DNA of 58,553 nt from positions 1 through 58,553 of the forward strand of contig CANQHG010000009.1 in assembly GCA_947623655.1 (NCBI GenBank), written 5' to 3'. A program made the position numbers and the translations under genes. Below are positions 16,025 to 25,315 of this stretch, one piece after another. This DNA is from an uncultured Clostridia bacterium. GTDB lineage: Bacteria; Bacillota; Clostridia; Christensenellales; Borkfalkiaceae. The notes below the pieces were generated by a model that did not search any database, had not been told where the DNA came from, and was given only the letters and a program-made list of their open reading frames with translations. Each line of letters begins with the position of its first letter. Within the stretch, counting starts at the first letter, position 1.

Positions 16025-17791
16025 TTAATTTCCCTCGAATTGCGCCTCGTACAATTCGCGGTAAAAGCCGTTCTTCGCGAGAAGCTCTCTGTGCGTGCCC
16101 TGTTCGATGATATTCCCCGCTTTCATCACGAGAATGAAGTCGGCGTTCTCGATCGTCGAGAGACGGTGGGCGACGACAAAACTCGTCCGTCCCTCCATGA
16201 GCTTCTGAAAGGCATCCTGTACAAGCCGCTCCGTACGGGTATCGATATTGCTTGTCGCCTCGTCCAAAATCAGCATGGGCGGGCGGCAGAGCATCACGCG
16301 GGCGATGCAGAGGAGCTGTTTTTGTCCTTCGGACAAACTCCCCTCTTCACCCAATACCGTGTCGTATCCGTGCGGCAAGCGCATGATGAAGCCGTGCGCG
16401 TGGGCGGCGAGGGCGGCGTTTATCATCTCCTGTTCGGTCGCCGCGGGGTTCCCCATGCAGAGATTTTCTCTCACTGTGGCCGTCTTGAGCCAAGTATCCT
16501 GCAACACCATGCCGAAATTTTCCCGCAAAGATCTGCGCGTGATCGTGCGGATGTCCCGCCCGTCCACATAGATCGCCCCATCGTCCACATCGTAAAAGCG
16601 CATCAGCAGATTGATGAGCGTCGTCTTTCCGCAGCCCGTGGGGCCGACGATGGCGACCCGCATGCCCGCCCCGACGGAGATATTCATGTTCTCGATGAGC
16701 GGCCGTTCGGGCGTGTAGGAGAAAGAAACATCGCGGACTTCCATGCTCCCTCTGACATTCCCGAGGGCGGGGAGGCCTTCATCCGAGCTCTCCTCGGGTT
16801 CCCCGATGAGCGCAAACAGCCGCGCGGCACAGGCGAGCGCGTTCTGGAATTCCGCAATGACCTCTGAAATTTCGTTGAACGGTTTGGTATATTGGTTGGA
16901 ATACGACAAAAACGTCGTCAGATTGCCCACAGTAAAGGGCGCGGCGGCTCCCGCCGTCGAAATGGCGAGGAAAGCGCCCGTGAGGGCAACAAGAGCATAC
17001 ACGACGGAATTCACAAACCGCGTGACGGGATTGGTCGTGGAAGAAAAGAAGAGCGCGGAGAGCGATTTTTTGCGCAACGCCTCGTTGAGCGCGTCGAATG
17101 TCCGCTCGTTTTCGTCTTCATGCGTATAGGCTTTGACGACTTTGAGCCCGGCGATCATCTCGTCGGCAAAGGCGGTCTGTTCCGCACGCGCCTCGGCCTG
17201 CGCTTTGAACATCTTATACGTCTTCGAGGCGATGAATTTTGCGGCGACGAGGGAGAGCGGCGTCACGACGAGCACGACGAGGGCGACTTCCCAACGCATG
17301 ACGAACATGATGACGAGCACGCCTAAAATAGTCGCGCCGCCCGTGAAAAGCTGTGTAAAGCCCAAGAGAAGACCGTCGGAGAACTGTTCGGCGTCCGACA
17401 GAATGACGGACGAGACGTCGCCATAGGCACGGTTATCGATATATTTTAAGGGTAAAACCCCGATTTTTGCGAAGGCGTCCCGCCGAAGCGACGCCAGCAC
17501 ATGATAGGCGATCCTGTTGTTCGTGAGCGATAAGATAAACTGCCCCGCGACCGTCGCGGCGACACAGACGGCGATGATCGCAAAATAGCGATAAATATAG
17601 CCGAAATCGATGACGCGTTTGCCCGCCGCATTCACCGTATAGACGAGCCCGTCGATCGCTTTTCCGATGAAGTAGGGCGCCATGATCTGCCCTGCGACGG
17701 AGAGGATCGCCGCCGCGGCCGTGAGAACGAGCCAAGGCGCGTAGGGGCGGAGACGGCGCATGATCTCATGTAGAGTCGACCTCTTTTTCAT
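16025..17791 (-). CDS. heterodimeric ABC exporter, catalytic-type subunit
   Basis: A 588-residue half-transporter with an N-terminal six-helix exporter domain and a C-terminal ATPase: Walker A GPTGCGKTT, signature LSEGQ, Walker B plus catalytic Glu MLILDEATS, and a switch His in FVVAHRLS. Note LSEGQ instead of LSGGQ. The ATG at 17791 overlaps the upstream stop (ATGA), so the two subunits are translated together. Such pairs export drugs, lipids or peptides; the substrate is unknown. Confidence 0.9.
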   Translation of the reverse strand: MKKRSTLHEIMRRLRPYAPWLVLTAAAAILSVAGQIMAPYFIGKAIDGLVYTVNAAGKRVIDFGYIYRYFAIIAVCVAATVAGQFILSLTNNRIAYHVLASLRRDAFAKIGVLPLKYIDNRAYGDVSSVILSDAEQFSDGLLLGFTQLFTGGATILGVLVIMFVMRWEVALVVLVVTPLSLVAAKFIASKTYKMFKAQAEARAEQTAFADEMIAGLKVVKAYTHEDENERTFDALNEALRKKSLSALFFSSTTNPVTRFVNSVVYALVALTGAFLAISTAGAAAPFTVGNLTTFLSYSNQYTKPFNEISEVIAEFQNALACAARLFALIGEPEESSDEGLPALGNVRGSMEVRDVSFSYTPERPLIENMNISVGAGMRVAIVGPTGCGKTTLINLLMRFYDVDDGAIYVDGRDIRTITRRSLRENFGMVLQDTWLKTATVRENLCMGNPAATEQEMINAALAAHAHGFIMRLPHGYDTVLGEEGSLSEGQKQLLCIARVMLCRPPMLILDEATSNIDTRTERLVQDAFQKLMEGRTSFVVAHRLSTIENADFILVMKAGNIIEQGTHRELLAKNGFYRELYEAQFEGN

Positions 17792-19515
17792 GCCTCTTCC
17801 CCCCCTTGCGAGGCGTTGATCTCGCGATATAAGCTGCAATTTTCAAGAAGTTCTCCATGCGTCCCGATCCCCGCGATCCTGCCCTCGTCGAGCACGACGA
17901 TCTTGTCGGCATGCCTGACGGAAGCGGTGCGCTGGGAGACGATGAAAGTCGTGCAGTCGAGCGTCTTCAAGGCGGAGCGGAGACGGGCGTCCGTCGCATA
18001 GTCGAGCGCGGACGAGCTGTCGTCAAGAATCAGGATCTCTGGATCCCGAACAAGGGCGCGGGCGATGGAAAGCCTCTGGCGCTGTCCGCCCGACAAATTT
18101 TTCCCTTCCTGCGCGATCTCGCCGTCGAGTCCCCCCTTTGCGGCAACGACGTCTTCCGCCTGTGCGAGACGGACGGCGCGCATGAGATCTTCTTCCGACG
18201 CTTTCCCGTTCCCCCAAAGCAGATTGGAGCGGACGGTGCCCTGAAAGATCAGCGTCTTTTGCGGCACGACGGCGACGATCTCCCGCAAGCGTTCGCGCGG
18301 AATGGCGTCCGTCCTCGCGCCGTTCACCCGCACGGTCCCCTCTTCCGCACGGTAGAAGCGGGGAATGAGGCCGATCAGGGTGCTCTTCCCTGCGCCCGTA
18401 CCCCCCAGAATTCCGACCGTCTCCCCCTTGCGGGCGGAAAACGTGATGTCCGAGAGCGAGGGCGCCCCGCCCCCGCGATAGGTAAACGTGACGTTTTCGA
18501 ACGCTACGGCGAGATCGCCCGTCTCCTCTTCGGGGGGAGCGTACAAATCGGGCTCGCCATCGAGATCGAGAACGGCTTCGATGCGGTGCGCGGAAGAGAC
18601 CGCTTTTGCGACGATATAGATGAAATTCGCGAGTTTTACAAGCTCGGCGAGAATGATCGTGATATAAAAGTAGAGCGCAACGATATCGCCCTGTTCCAGA
18701 GCGCCGAGGCTCACGCGGACGCCGCCGACGTAGATGAGGAGAATGACCGCAAGATCGACAAAGCAGAACGTAAGCGGATTTGTTATGGCGGACACCCGTC
18801 CCGCCTTTTTTTGCGCCGCGCACAAGTCGCTGTTCCTTCCGTCAAAAACGGCTTGTTCCTTTTCCTCGCGGCAAAACGCCCTGATGACGCGCACGCCTTG
18901 CAGATTTTCCCTCACGGAGAGATTTACGCCGTCGAGCTTTTCCTGTACTTTCTTGTAAAGAGGCGTACATGCCGCCATGACGAGCACGATGACGATCGTA
19001 AGCAGGGGAATGAGGATGAGAAAGACAAGCCCCGCATACACGTCGACCGTAAACGCCATCGCGGCCGCACCGAACACGATGATGGGAGAGCGGAGAAGAA
19101 GACGGAGCGTGTGATTGATCCCCGCCTGCACCTGCGTGATATCGCTCGTCATGAGCGTGATCATCTGCGACGTGCCCACCCCGTCGATATCTTCATAGGA
19201 GAGGGACTGCAATTTGGAAAAGAGGCGGCTGCGCAGCTTTGCGGAAGTTCCCACAGCGGCCTTTGCCGCAAAATATTGCGCCGTGAGCGCAAAAGCGAGC
19301 CCTGCCGCGCCGAACGCGACGAGAACGAGAATGCCGTGCACGATGTACGCCTTGTCTCCGTTCCCGATGCCGACATCGACGATATGCGACACCACGAGCG
19401 GAACGACGAGCTCCATACAAGCTTCGAGTAGCTTGAAAAGAGGCGACAGGATCGCCTCCTTCTTGTATGTTTTCAACGATTGCCAGAGATATTTCAAATT
19501 TCCCTCCGCATTCAC
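17788..19515 (-). CDS. heterodimeric ABC exporter, degenerate-type subunit
   Basis: A 575-residue half-transporter: exporter membrane domain, Walker A GGTGAGKST, canonical signature LSGGQRQRL, Walker B ILILDDSSSALD. The residue after the Walker B Asp is Asp, not the catalytic Glu, and the switch His is replaced by Gln (IVSQRTAS). With the partner's LSEGQ signature this gives one consensus and one degenerate ATP site, the hallmark of TM287/288- or BmrCD-like asymmetric exporters. Confidence 0.9.
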   Translation of the reverse strand: MNAEGNLKYLWQSLKTYKKEAILSPLFKLLEACMELVVPLVVSHIVDVGIGNGDKAYIVHGILVLVAFGAAGLAFALTAQYFAAKAAVGTSAKLRSRLFSKLQSLSYEDIDGVGTSQMITLMTSDITQVQAGINHTLRLLLRSPIIVFGAAAMAFTVDVYAGLVFLILIPLLTIVIVLVMAACTPLYKKVQEKLDGVNLSVRENLQGVRVIRAFCREEKEQAVFDGRNSDLCAAQKKAGRVSAITNPLTFCFVDLAVILLIYVGGVRVSLGALEQGDIVALYFYITIILAELVKLANFIYIVAKAVSSAHRIEAVLDLDGEPDLYAPPEEETGDLAVAFENVTFTYRGGGAPSLSDITFSARKGETVGILGGTGAGKSTLIGLIPRFYRAEEGTVRVNGARTDAIPRERLREIVAVVPQKTLIFQGTVRSNLLWGNGKASEEDLMRAVRLAQAEDVVAAKGGLDGEIAQEGKNLSGGQRQRLSIARALVRDPEILILDDSSSALDYATDARLRSALKTLDCTTFIVSQRTASVRHADKIVVLDEGRIAGIGTHGELLENCSLYREINASQGGEEA

Positions 19516-19533
19516 GATTTTTCCGCGCTCTTC

Positions 19534-20535
19534 CTATACCAAAAACAAATAGATGTAATATCCGAGGAAACAGGCGAGCATGACGCCGCCCGCGACCTTG
19601 CCGAGCTTGTGTCCCTTGATGAGGGAGAAACCGAAAAGAAGGGCGGCCGCGCCGAACGCGACGCAGGCGTCGATGAGGTTGCTCGCGTTCCCCGCCGTCG
19701 TGAAAGCGAGCGGATAGAAGAGCGACGCGGCCCCCGCAACGAGCAAAATATTAAAGATATTGCTCCCTATGATGTTGCCGACGGCGATGTCCGTCTCGCC
19801 CTTATATGCCGCGATGACGGACGTGACGAGCTCGGGCAGCGACGTCCCGATCGCGACGACCGTGAGTCCGATGATGCGCTCGGAAACGCCGAAATATTCG
19901 GCAATGTACCTGGCGCCGTCGACGAGAAGAGTTCCGCCGCCGACGACCATGCCGAGCCCTACGAGGGAGAGGACGATAAGGAACCACGTCTTCTCCTCCA
20001 TTTTTTCGAACCATGCGCCGATCTTTCCTTTCGGCTTCTTCTCCTCGGCCGCGGGGAGTTCTTCCCTCTTTTCCTTGTGCTCCTTGCGCGCGCCGCGGAT
20101 GAGAAAGAACATATATACAGCAAAAACGGCGATGAAGATGAGCCCGTCCCACCAATTCAGTGCATGCCCCCACACGCCGAGCCCGATGAGCAGGGCGGAC
20201 GAAAGGAGCAAAACGGGCATATCGAGGACGAGAGAATTGCGCTGTACAGGCAGGGCGTGGAAGAGCGCGGAGAGGCCTAAGATCAACAATATGTTGACGA
20301 TATTGCTTCCGACGACGTTGCCGATGGCAAGGTCTGTAGACTTCTGAATGGCTGAAGTCACGGAGACGCACAGCTCGGGCGCGCTCGTCCCGAACGCAAC
20401 GATCGTGAGGCCGATGATGAGCGGAGAGATGCGGCACTTGCCCGCGATCCCCGCGCTGCCGTCCACAAACCAATCCGCCCCCTTGACGAGGAGAACGAAC
20501 CCGACGATCAAAAGAAAGATCCAAAGATACAGCAT
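19534..20535 (-). CDS. CaCA-family sodium/calcium exchanger (YrbG-like)
   Basis: This 333-residue protein has the two inverted alpha-repeats of the Ca2+:cation antiporter family: GTSAPEL...GNVVGSNIVN in the first half and GTSLPELVTSV...GNIIGSNIFN in the second, with about ten membrane segments. A basic cytoplasmic loop (RGARKEHKEKREELPAAEEK) separates the halves. It likely exports Ca2+ in exchange for Na+ or H+. The ATG has AAGGGA before it. The ABC operon begins 18 bp downstream, so read-through is possible. Confidence 0.9.
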   Translation of the reverse strand: MLYLWIFLLIVGFVLLVKGADWFVDGSAGIAGKCRISPLIIGLTIVAFGTSAPELCVSVTSAIQKSTDLAIGNVVGSNIVNILLILGLSALFHALPVQRNSLVLDMPVLLLSSALLIGLGVWGHALNWWDGLIFIAVFAVYMFFLIRGARKEHKEKREELPAAEEKKPKGKIGAWFEKMEEKTWFLIVLSLVGLGMVVGGGTLLVDGARYIAEYFGVSERIIGLTVVAIGTSLPELVTSVIAAYKGETDIAVGNIIGSNIFNILLVAGAASLFYPLAFTTAGNASNLIDACVAFGAAALLFGFSLIKGHKLGKVAGGVMLACFLGYYIYLFLV

Positions 20536-20578
20536 TTTACATTCCCTTTTGTAAGTATAACATGCGTAACGATAATTG

Positions 20579-21160
20579 TCAAATAAGTCCTTCGATCAAA
20601 ATTTTCACGCCGATAGCGATGAGAATGATCCCGCCGAGAAGCTGCGCCTTATCGGAAAATTTATTTCCCGCTTTCTTGCCGATGACGACGGCGAGAAGGC
20701 TCAGCAAAAAAGTTGTCGCGCCGATGATGAGGGAGCAGAAGACGACATGAAAGGGAAGCCCTTGCGCCGTCTGTGCGGCGAGAAAAGTGACGCCGACGGC
20801 AAGGGCGTCGATCGAGGTCGCGACCGCCTGCACGAGGAGTTTCCATATTCCCGTACCGCCGCCCTCTTTCTCCTTTTTGCCCCGCCATTCCAGAATGAAG
20901 TCGAGCGTCATCTTTCCGCCGAGGATCGCAAGGATCGCAAAAGAGAGCCACGGCGCGATCTTTGCGACGAAAGAGGCGAACACCGCGCCGAGATAGTAGC
21001 CGACAACGGGCATCAGAAATTGAAATACGCCGAAAAGCGCCGCGATCAGCAGCGTTTTCCACGGTTTCATGCGCGGCTCGGTCATGCCGTCCGTCATGCC
21101 TACGGCGAAGGCGTCCATCGACAGCGCCACGCCGATCAGCAAGATCTCCCAAATCTCCAT
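20579..21160 (-). CDS. mntP: manganese efflux pump MntP
   Basis: This 193-residue, six-helix protein has the paired MntP motifs SMDAFAVGM (about 15) and SIDALAVGV (about 115), with Asp residues implicated in Mn2+ transport. The leader carries a candidate yybP-ykoY Mn2+ riboswitch with an intrinsic terminator, which supports the assignment: excess Mn2+ should turn on efflux. The CaCA gene starts 44 bp downstream. Confidence 0.9.
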   Translation of the reverse strand: MEIWEILLIGVALSMDAFAVGMTDGMTEPRMKPWKTLLIAALFGVFQFLMPVVGYYLGAVFASFVAKIAPWLSFAILAILGGKMTLDFILEWRGKKEKEGGGTGIWKLLVQAVATSIDALAVGVTFLAAQTAQGLPFHVVFCSLIIGATTFLLSLLAVVIGKKAGNKFSDKAQLLGGIILIAIGVKILIEGLI

Positions 21161-21185
21161 ATTGCACCTGATAGCGATGAAAAAA

Positions 21186-21298
21186 GACTTATACGCGAAA
21201 AAACGCGCATAAGTCTCGTCGTTTCATGAAATACCCGCGGTTGCCCGCACTATGTGGATATGACCGCCCATACGGACCGACTACTCCCCTATGACTGC
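21186..21298 (-). promoter_or_regulatory. putative yybP-ykoY (Mn2+) riboswitch and terminator of mntP
   Basis: On the minus strand the leader begins with the conserved AGGGGAGTAG (plus positions 21281-21290), continues through an imperfect CATATCCACATAGTGCGGGC segment, and ends in a strong terminator: a 12-bp stem (21186-21197 with 21204-21215) with a T6 loop and T6 tail. The GGGGAGTAG block, the position and the downstream mntP gene fit the yybP-ykoY class. I could not verify the full secondary structure. Confidence 0.7.
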
Positions 21299-21302
21299 AC
21301 CG

Positions 21303-21331
21303 ATTGTAACATATATATGTGACGATGTCAA
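21303..21331 (-). promoter_or_regulatory. promoter of the mntP riboswitch leader
   Basis: Minus-strand TTGACA (21326-21331), 17 bp, TACAAT (21303-21308), overlapping the 3' end of the 84-aa gene. Transcription should start just before the GGGGAGTAG block. Confidence 0.85.
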
Positions 21332-21582
21332 GAATTTTTCCGCAAAAGGGAAAGAATTTCTCTCGCCCGTTTCACGGAGACGGGCGCCGTCTGCGGCGTG
21401 CAGTTCTCCACGCGCTCAACGCTTCCCTCCGCCGTGCCCGTCAGCGTCGGGACAAGCACTCTGTCTCCCGCCTCCACTTTAAAAGGCGCGATGTACCAGC
21501 AGGGCGCGTCGCCGACGCGCACTTTGGCGAACGTGAATATTTCGTTTTCGGCGATGATACCGCCAGATAAAGAATGAATCAT
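21328..21582 (-). CDS. 84-aa conserved-looking small protein
   Basis: The product (starts MIHSLSGGIIAENEIFTFAK) is a compact, beta-rich domain with a WYIAPF segment and GDRVLVPTLTGTAEGSVERV. It vaguely recalls the N-terminal DNA-binding domain of PriA, but this is not a firm match. The ATG at 21582 was chosen over a TTG two codons earlier; neither has a strong ribosome binding site. Its end overlaps the mntP promoter. The upstream side is a long repeat region. Confidence 0.55.
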   Translation of the reverse strand: MIHSLSGGIIAENEIFTFAKVRVGDAPCWYIAPFKVEAGDRVLVPTLTGTAEGSVERVENCTPQTAPVSVKRAREILSLLRKNS

Positions 21583-21625
21583 AGGCAAAAAATGGAATGG
21601 AAGGATTTCCGTCTGAGGTGGGCAG

Positions 21626-21840
21626 AGGCGCCCCGCGTCATTCTGAGGTATGGATGCAGAAAGAAGTCATAATCCTTAACTCGCCCCGCCCGCACGTTCT
21701 TTATGGCGTCGAAGGGCGGCACGAGGAGCGTAGCGACGAAGTTGGAATCTCGCGGGGCAGACGTAAAGCATGCGGCGAGATGCTTCGGTACATCTTTTAC
21801 AGACTGCGTACAACTTCTGTTCTCAGCATGACGCCGCCCG
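21626..21840 (+). repeat. dispersed repeat R1, copy A
   Basis: About 215 bp starting GAGGCGCCCCGCGTCATTCT and ending AGCATGACGCCGCCCG. By eye it is highly similar to 31378-31594 (same orientation) and 38244-38455 (reverse). Small reading frames inside are not conserved in phase and are not treated as genes. Confidence 0.8.
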
Positions 21841-21895
21841 TAGACCTCGAACACTTTCTTTTCGTGGGCCCGCGAGATTCTTCGCTTCGCTCAGA

Positions 21896-21943
21896 ATGAC
21901 GCGCGGGGTAGGATGACGCGCGGGGTAGGATGACGCGCGGGCT
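21896..21943 (+). repeat. 17-bp tandem repeat (about 2.8 units)
   Basis: The unit ATGACGCGCGGGGTAGG is repeated head-to-tail after a TTCGCTTCGCTCAG phrase. The same phrase with two similar units occurs near 47315-47355. The rest of the gap (21841-21895, 21944-21960) shows no gene. Confidence 0.75.
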
Positions 21944-21960
21944 ACCCCCAGCTCCAGCTT

Positions 21961-22146
21961 CAACCCCCACCTGACGCGGCTACGCCGTGCCATCCGTTGC
22001 GTCGGCAGGGACCGCCGCAACCCCTTCGGCGAGGCCACGCCTCATGTCGCGGCACGCTCACAGCCCACAGGGCTGTTGAGCAAGAATGGCGCCGCTCCAC
22101 CCTTCAAAGGGGGCAGGTAAGCGGGCCGAGCAAAGAAATGTTCGAC
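21961..22146 (+). repeat. dispersed repeat R3, copy A
   Basis: About 185 bp running from CAACCCCCACCTGACGCGGC to CGAGCAAAGAAATGTTCGA. It is present in reverse orientation at 38048-38230. It ends 8 bp before the cardiolipin synthase stop codon. Confidence 0.8.
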
Positions 22147-22153
22147 CTGAATT

Positions 22154-23728
22154 TTAAAACAGCGGCGCGAAGATCTTGGCGATCTCGCACAGCCATCTCC
22201 ATACGACGTTTTTCTTCGCGTCCTCTTCGCTCTGAAGCGCGGAGACCTCAAACGTCTGCTCAAAGTCCTTTTTGATGTCTTTGAGCGCTTCCGTGCGGTA
22301 CATCACAACGCCGTCTTCGAAATGGTATAAAAACGAACGGTAATCGAGGTTGACCGTCCCCACGGTGCCGACCGTATCGTCCGCCAAAAAAGTCTTGGCA
22401 TGCACGAAGCCGGGAGTAAATTCATACACTTTCACGCCACCCTTGATGAGCGCCATATAGTTGGAGCGGGTGAGCCCGAACGCGAGCTTTTTGTCGGGGA
22501 TATGCGGCGTGACGATGCGCACGTCGACCCCCCTCTTCGCCGCGAGGATGAGCGCCTGTTTCATTCTGTAATCGATGATGAGATAGGGCGTGGTGATATA
22601 GACATAGTTGTGTGCCGCGTTGAGAATGTTGACATATACGTCTTCGGCGAGGTGACGTTCGAAGATGGGAACGGGCCCGCCGCCGTAGGGCTGGACATAG
22701 CCTTTTCCCTCTGCCTGATAATGGACGAGATAGGGCGTAACGTCTTCCGCCTCTCCCGCCGAGAGCTGGTACATTCCCAAAAACATCTGCGTGAGATTGT
22801 ATACGCCCTCGCCCTCGAGACGGACGGCGTTGTCTTTCCAATAGCCGAAGGGGTGCGTCTCGTTGATGTATTCGTCGGCAAGATTAAGCCCGCCCGTATA
22901 GCCGACCTTGCCGTCGATGACCAGGATCTTTCTGTGGTCGCGGTTGTTGTGAAGCGTTGTGACGACGGGCACGAACGGATTGAACTTCTGCGTTTTGAGG
23001 CCGAGCTTGCGCAGTTTTTTATAATAACCCGCTTTGACTTTACCCATGGAGCCGATGTCGTCGTACATCACTCTGACTTCCACGCCCTCTTGCGCTTTTT
23101 TCAAGAGAACGTCGAGAATGGTGTTCCAGAAGATCCCTTCTTCCACAATAAAGTATTCTACAAAGATAAATTTTTCCGCCCTTTCGAGGTCGCCGATGAC
23201 GCGCTCGAAAAACTTTTTCCCGGAGGGGAAATATTCCGTCTTTGTGTTCGCGCGGACGGCGGCGAGGGGCTCCGAAACGGCGAGCGCCCGTCCGACTTCC
23301 GCCCAGTGCCCCACAGATCTTTGCAACGTCTCCTTGGGCACGGCGGGCATGAGATCGCCGCGAAACTTTGCGGAGACCTCCCTGTAGAGCTTTCTCTCTC
23401 TGCGCGAGGGGCGGTGCGAAGAGAAGAGAACGTAGATAAACACGCCGAGGAGGTTCAAAACGACGATGCAGAGCAGCCAGGGAATCTTTGTCTCGGGCAC
23501 AAAGTCGCGGCTGACGACGTTGACGACCGCAACGATGAGAATGAGATAGTCGGCAAGGGTAACGATCGCCGTCACATAGGGCTCGGACGCGGGAAAGAGC
23601 TCTGTCACCAGATATTCGGCGAGAAAAAATCCCCCCGTGAGCACGGCAAAAAACAGCAAGATCAATACAACGATCGTGAGGGCGACGAGCGGAAATCGGC
23701 TGAAAACTTTTTTGAAAAATTTTTTCAT
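22154..23728 (-). CDS. cls: cardiolipin synthase (phospholipase D family)
   Basis: This 524-residue protein has two N-terminal membrane helices and a PLDNc-type linker (IPWLLCIVVLNLLGVFIYVL). It carries two HKD motifs: DHRKILVIDG (about 240) and VHAKTFLADD (about 440). It condenses two phosphatidylglycerols, or PG with another donor, to cardiolipin at the membrane. The ATG at 23728 has a GGAG site; the frame upstream of it overlaps the next gene and was discarded. Confidence 0.9.
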   Translation of the reverse strand: MKKFFKKVFSRFPLVALTIVVLILLFFAVLTGGFFLAEYLVTELFPASEPYVTAIVTLADYLILIVAVVNVVSRDFVPETKIPWLLCIVVLNLLGVFIYVLFSSHRPSRRERKLYREVSAKFRGDLMPAVPKETLQRSVGHWAEVGRALAVSEPLAAVRANTKTEYFPSGKKFFERVIGDLERAEKFIFVEYFIVEEGIFWNTILDVLLKKAQEGVEVRVMYDDIGSMGKVKAGYYKKLRKLGLKTQKFNPFVPVVTTLHNNRDHRKILVIDGKVGYTGGLNLADEYINETHPFGYWKDNAVRLEGEGVYNLTQMFLGMYQLSAGEAEDVTPYLVHYQAEGKGYVQPYGGGPVPIFERHLAEDVYVNILNAAHNYVYITTPYLIIDYRMKQALILAAKRGVDVRIVTPHIPDKKLAFGLTRSNYMALIKGGVKVYEFTPGFVHAKTFLADDTVGTVGTVNLDYRSFLYHFEDGVVMYRTEALKDIKKDFEQTFEVSALQSEEDAKKNVVWRWLCEIAKIFAPLF

Positions 23729-23732
23729 GTGT

Positions 23733-24818
23733 CTAACTCTCCTTTCTTTCGTAAACGGTGCAGCCGCATTCTGCGACATAAGTTGTAAATTTTTCGGGAT
23801 CGGTGAGGGAAACGTCTGCCCGCGGAGTGTGCAGCCGACGCAGGGACGGAAGCCCCTCAAAGGCCTGCCGCTCGATCAGGGCGGGGTCCACGCCGCATGC
23901 GTCGATCTCCTCGAGTGCGGGACAATGATAAAAGGCAAAGGAAACGAGCGCTCCGCCCCGCACTGTGACCTGTTTGAGGGTATCGGGAACGAAATAGTCC
24001 TGTCCTTCCGTAAAGAGGTAGCCGAGCTCGCCGACGTACTCCTCTCCCGCGGCGACGGGCCCGCTCCCGACAAAGGGAAGGCTCAGCGAAAGAAGTTTTT
24101 TGCAGGGAAGAAGGGCTCCGCGTGCGCAGACCGCAACGTCCGGCACCGCGATCTCTTCAAAGAGGGGCTGTCCGGCGGCGAAGATCCCGCCCAGCGACGT
24201 ATCGACGATCGCCCCGCCCGCGATGCGGTACCGATTGCGGCCCTCGGCGGTGGCGGCCGTCCCGTACAGCGTCTTGTACGAAAAATCGGCGTCGTCTCCG
24301 ATGACGAGGGTCTGCGCTTCCGTCCGCACGAGAAGGGCGCCCGTAAGTTCCCCGCCCGTGAAAAAGACTTTCTCCGCGACCCCGATCGCAGTCGGCTTTA
24401 CCCGCTCTCCGTCGAAAGCGAAAAAGTCGCCCGCGTCGTAATAGAGCATATCGCCGTATTCGCGGAAGAGTGCGGCGCTCTCGAGGCGGCTGAGCGCAAC
24501 ATCCATGGAGAGCATGGGAGCAAGCGCTCCCTCTTCAAGGTATCCGAGCGCCTCCTTCATCCCGTTTCCGCTCACATATGTGCCGATTTTTTCATCTTTT
24601 ATGAGGAGAACGTCCCCCGCCGCGGAAATTCCCGAAAGGCAGGAAAAGGCGTCCTGAAAGCTCTCTTGCGTCACGCTTCCGTCCGTCCAGACGACTTCAT
24701 ACCGCTCTCCCGCGGGGCCGACCCGCCTCGGATAGGGCGAAAAGAGCGCGGCGATAAAGGCGGCGACGAAGAGTATTGCCAACAAAACCGCAACATATCT
24801 GCGTGTTTTTTCGCTCAT
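23733..24818 (-). CDS. membrane-anchored protein with LRR_5-like C-terminus
   Basis: A 361-residue protein with one N-terminal transmembrane helix (about 8-28, YVAVLLAILFVAAFIAALF) and an extracytoplasmic region. Its C-terminal part (FAFYHCPALEEIDACG, then RQAFEGLPSLRRLHTP) has the BspA-type leucine-rich pattern. Function unknown. The ATG at 24818 overlaps the trmL stop (ATGA); an ATG two codons earlier is possible. It ends 5 bp before the cls start, so trmL, this gene and cls are probably one operon. Confidence 0.65.
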   Translation of the reverse strand: MSEKTRRYVAVLLAILFVAAFIAALFSPYPRRVGPAGERYEVVWTDGSVTQESFQDAFSCLSGISAAGDVLLIKDEKIGTYVSGNGMKEALGYLEEGALAPMLSMDVALSRLESAALFREYGDMLYYDAGDFFAFDGERVKPTAIGVAEKVFFTGGELTGALLVRTEAQTLVIGDDADFSYKTLYGTAATAEGRNRYRIAGGAIVDTSLGGIFAAGQPLFEEIAVPDVAVCARGALLPCKKLLSLSLPFVGSGPVAAGEEYVGELGYLFTEGQDYFVPDTLKQVTVRGGALVSFAFYHCPALEEIDACGVDPALIERQAFEGLPSLRRLHTPRADVSLTDPEKFTTYVAECGCTVYERKES

Positions 24819-25309
24819 TTCCATGACAATCTGTGAAGATCCCCCTCTTTGAGAAGCCCCTCAAAGCCGTTTTGCCGAAGCCCCTCATAAACGGCGATCG
24901 CAACTGCGTTGGAGAGATTGAGCGAACGGCTCTCCCCGATCATGGGGATGCGGACGCACGCCTCTGCGTGTTGTACGAGAAGCTCCTCTTCGAGTCCCCT
25001 CGTCTCCTTGCCGAAGACGAGAAAATCGCCCTCGCGGTAAGCGGCGCTGCTGTAGAGCGCGCGGGCTTTGGTCGTAAAGAAATGAAACCTCCCCGCGGGA
25101 TAGAGCGCGGCGAGTTCTTCAAAACTCTCGTGCACGTGCACCTTGACGAGATGCCAATAGTCGAGCCCCGCGCGGCGCAGCGCTTTTTCGGAGATATCGA
25201 AGCCGAGCGGTTTTATGAGATGCAGTTCACAACCCGTGGCGGCGCAAGTGCGGGCAATATTGCCCGTGTTCTGCGGGATCTCGGGCTCCACCAATACGAC
25301 GTGAAACAT
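24815..25309 (-). CDS. trmL: tRNA (cytidine/uridine-34 2'-O)-methyltransferase TrmL
   Basis: This 164-residue SPOUT methyltransferase has the family start (MFHVVLVEPEIPQNTGN), FGKETRGL and the C-terminal knot sequence (RIPMIGESRSLNLSNAVAI). It methylates the wobble ribose of tRNA-Leu isoacceptors with SAM. I start it at 25309, where homologs begin. A perfect promoter ends 6 nt upstream of this ATG and there is no ribosome binding site, so the mRNA is predicted to be leaderless. Confidence 0.93.
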   Translation of the reverse strand: MFHVVLVEPEIPQNTGNIARTCAATGCELHLIKPLGFDISEKALRRAGLDYWHLVKVHVHESFEELAALYPAGRFHFFTTKARALYSSAAYREGDFLVFGKETRGLEEELLVQHAEACVRIPMIGESRSLNLSNAVAIAVYEGLRQNGFEGLLKEGDLHRLSWK

Positions 25310-25315
25310 ACCCCC

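Noticed and set aside
17857..19431. 524-codon plus-strand frame opposite the ABC exporter gene
   Set aside because: Arg/Asp-rich antisense shadow of a GC-rich gene; no family match and no ribosome binding site.
21579..21854. Small frames inside repeats R1 and R3 (also near 31524, 38073 and 38219)
   Set aside because: Copies of the repeats do not keep the frames, and the same sequence occurs in both orientations; treated as non-coding repeats.
21890..21945. CRISPR array
   Set aside because: The 17-bp units are direct tandem repeats without spacers; no CRISPR-like repeat-spacer pattern or cas gene occurs in the window (DUF2779 is only Cas4-like).
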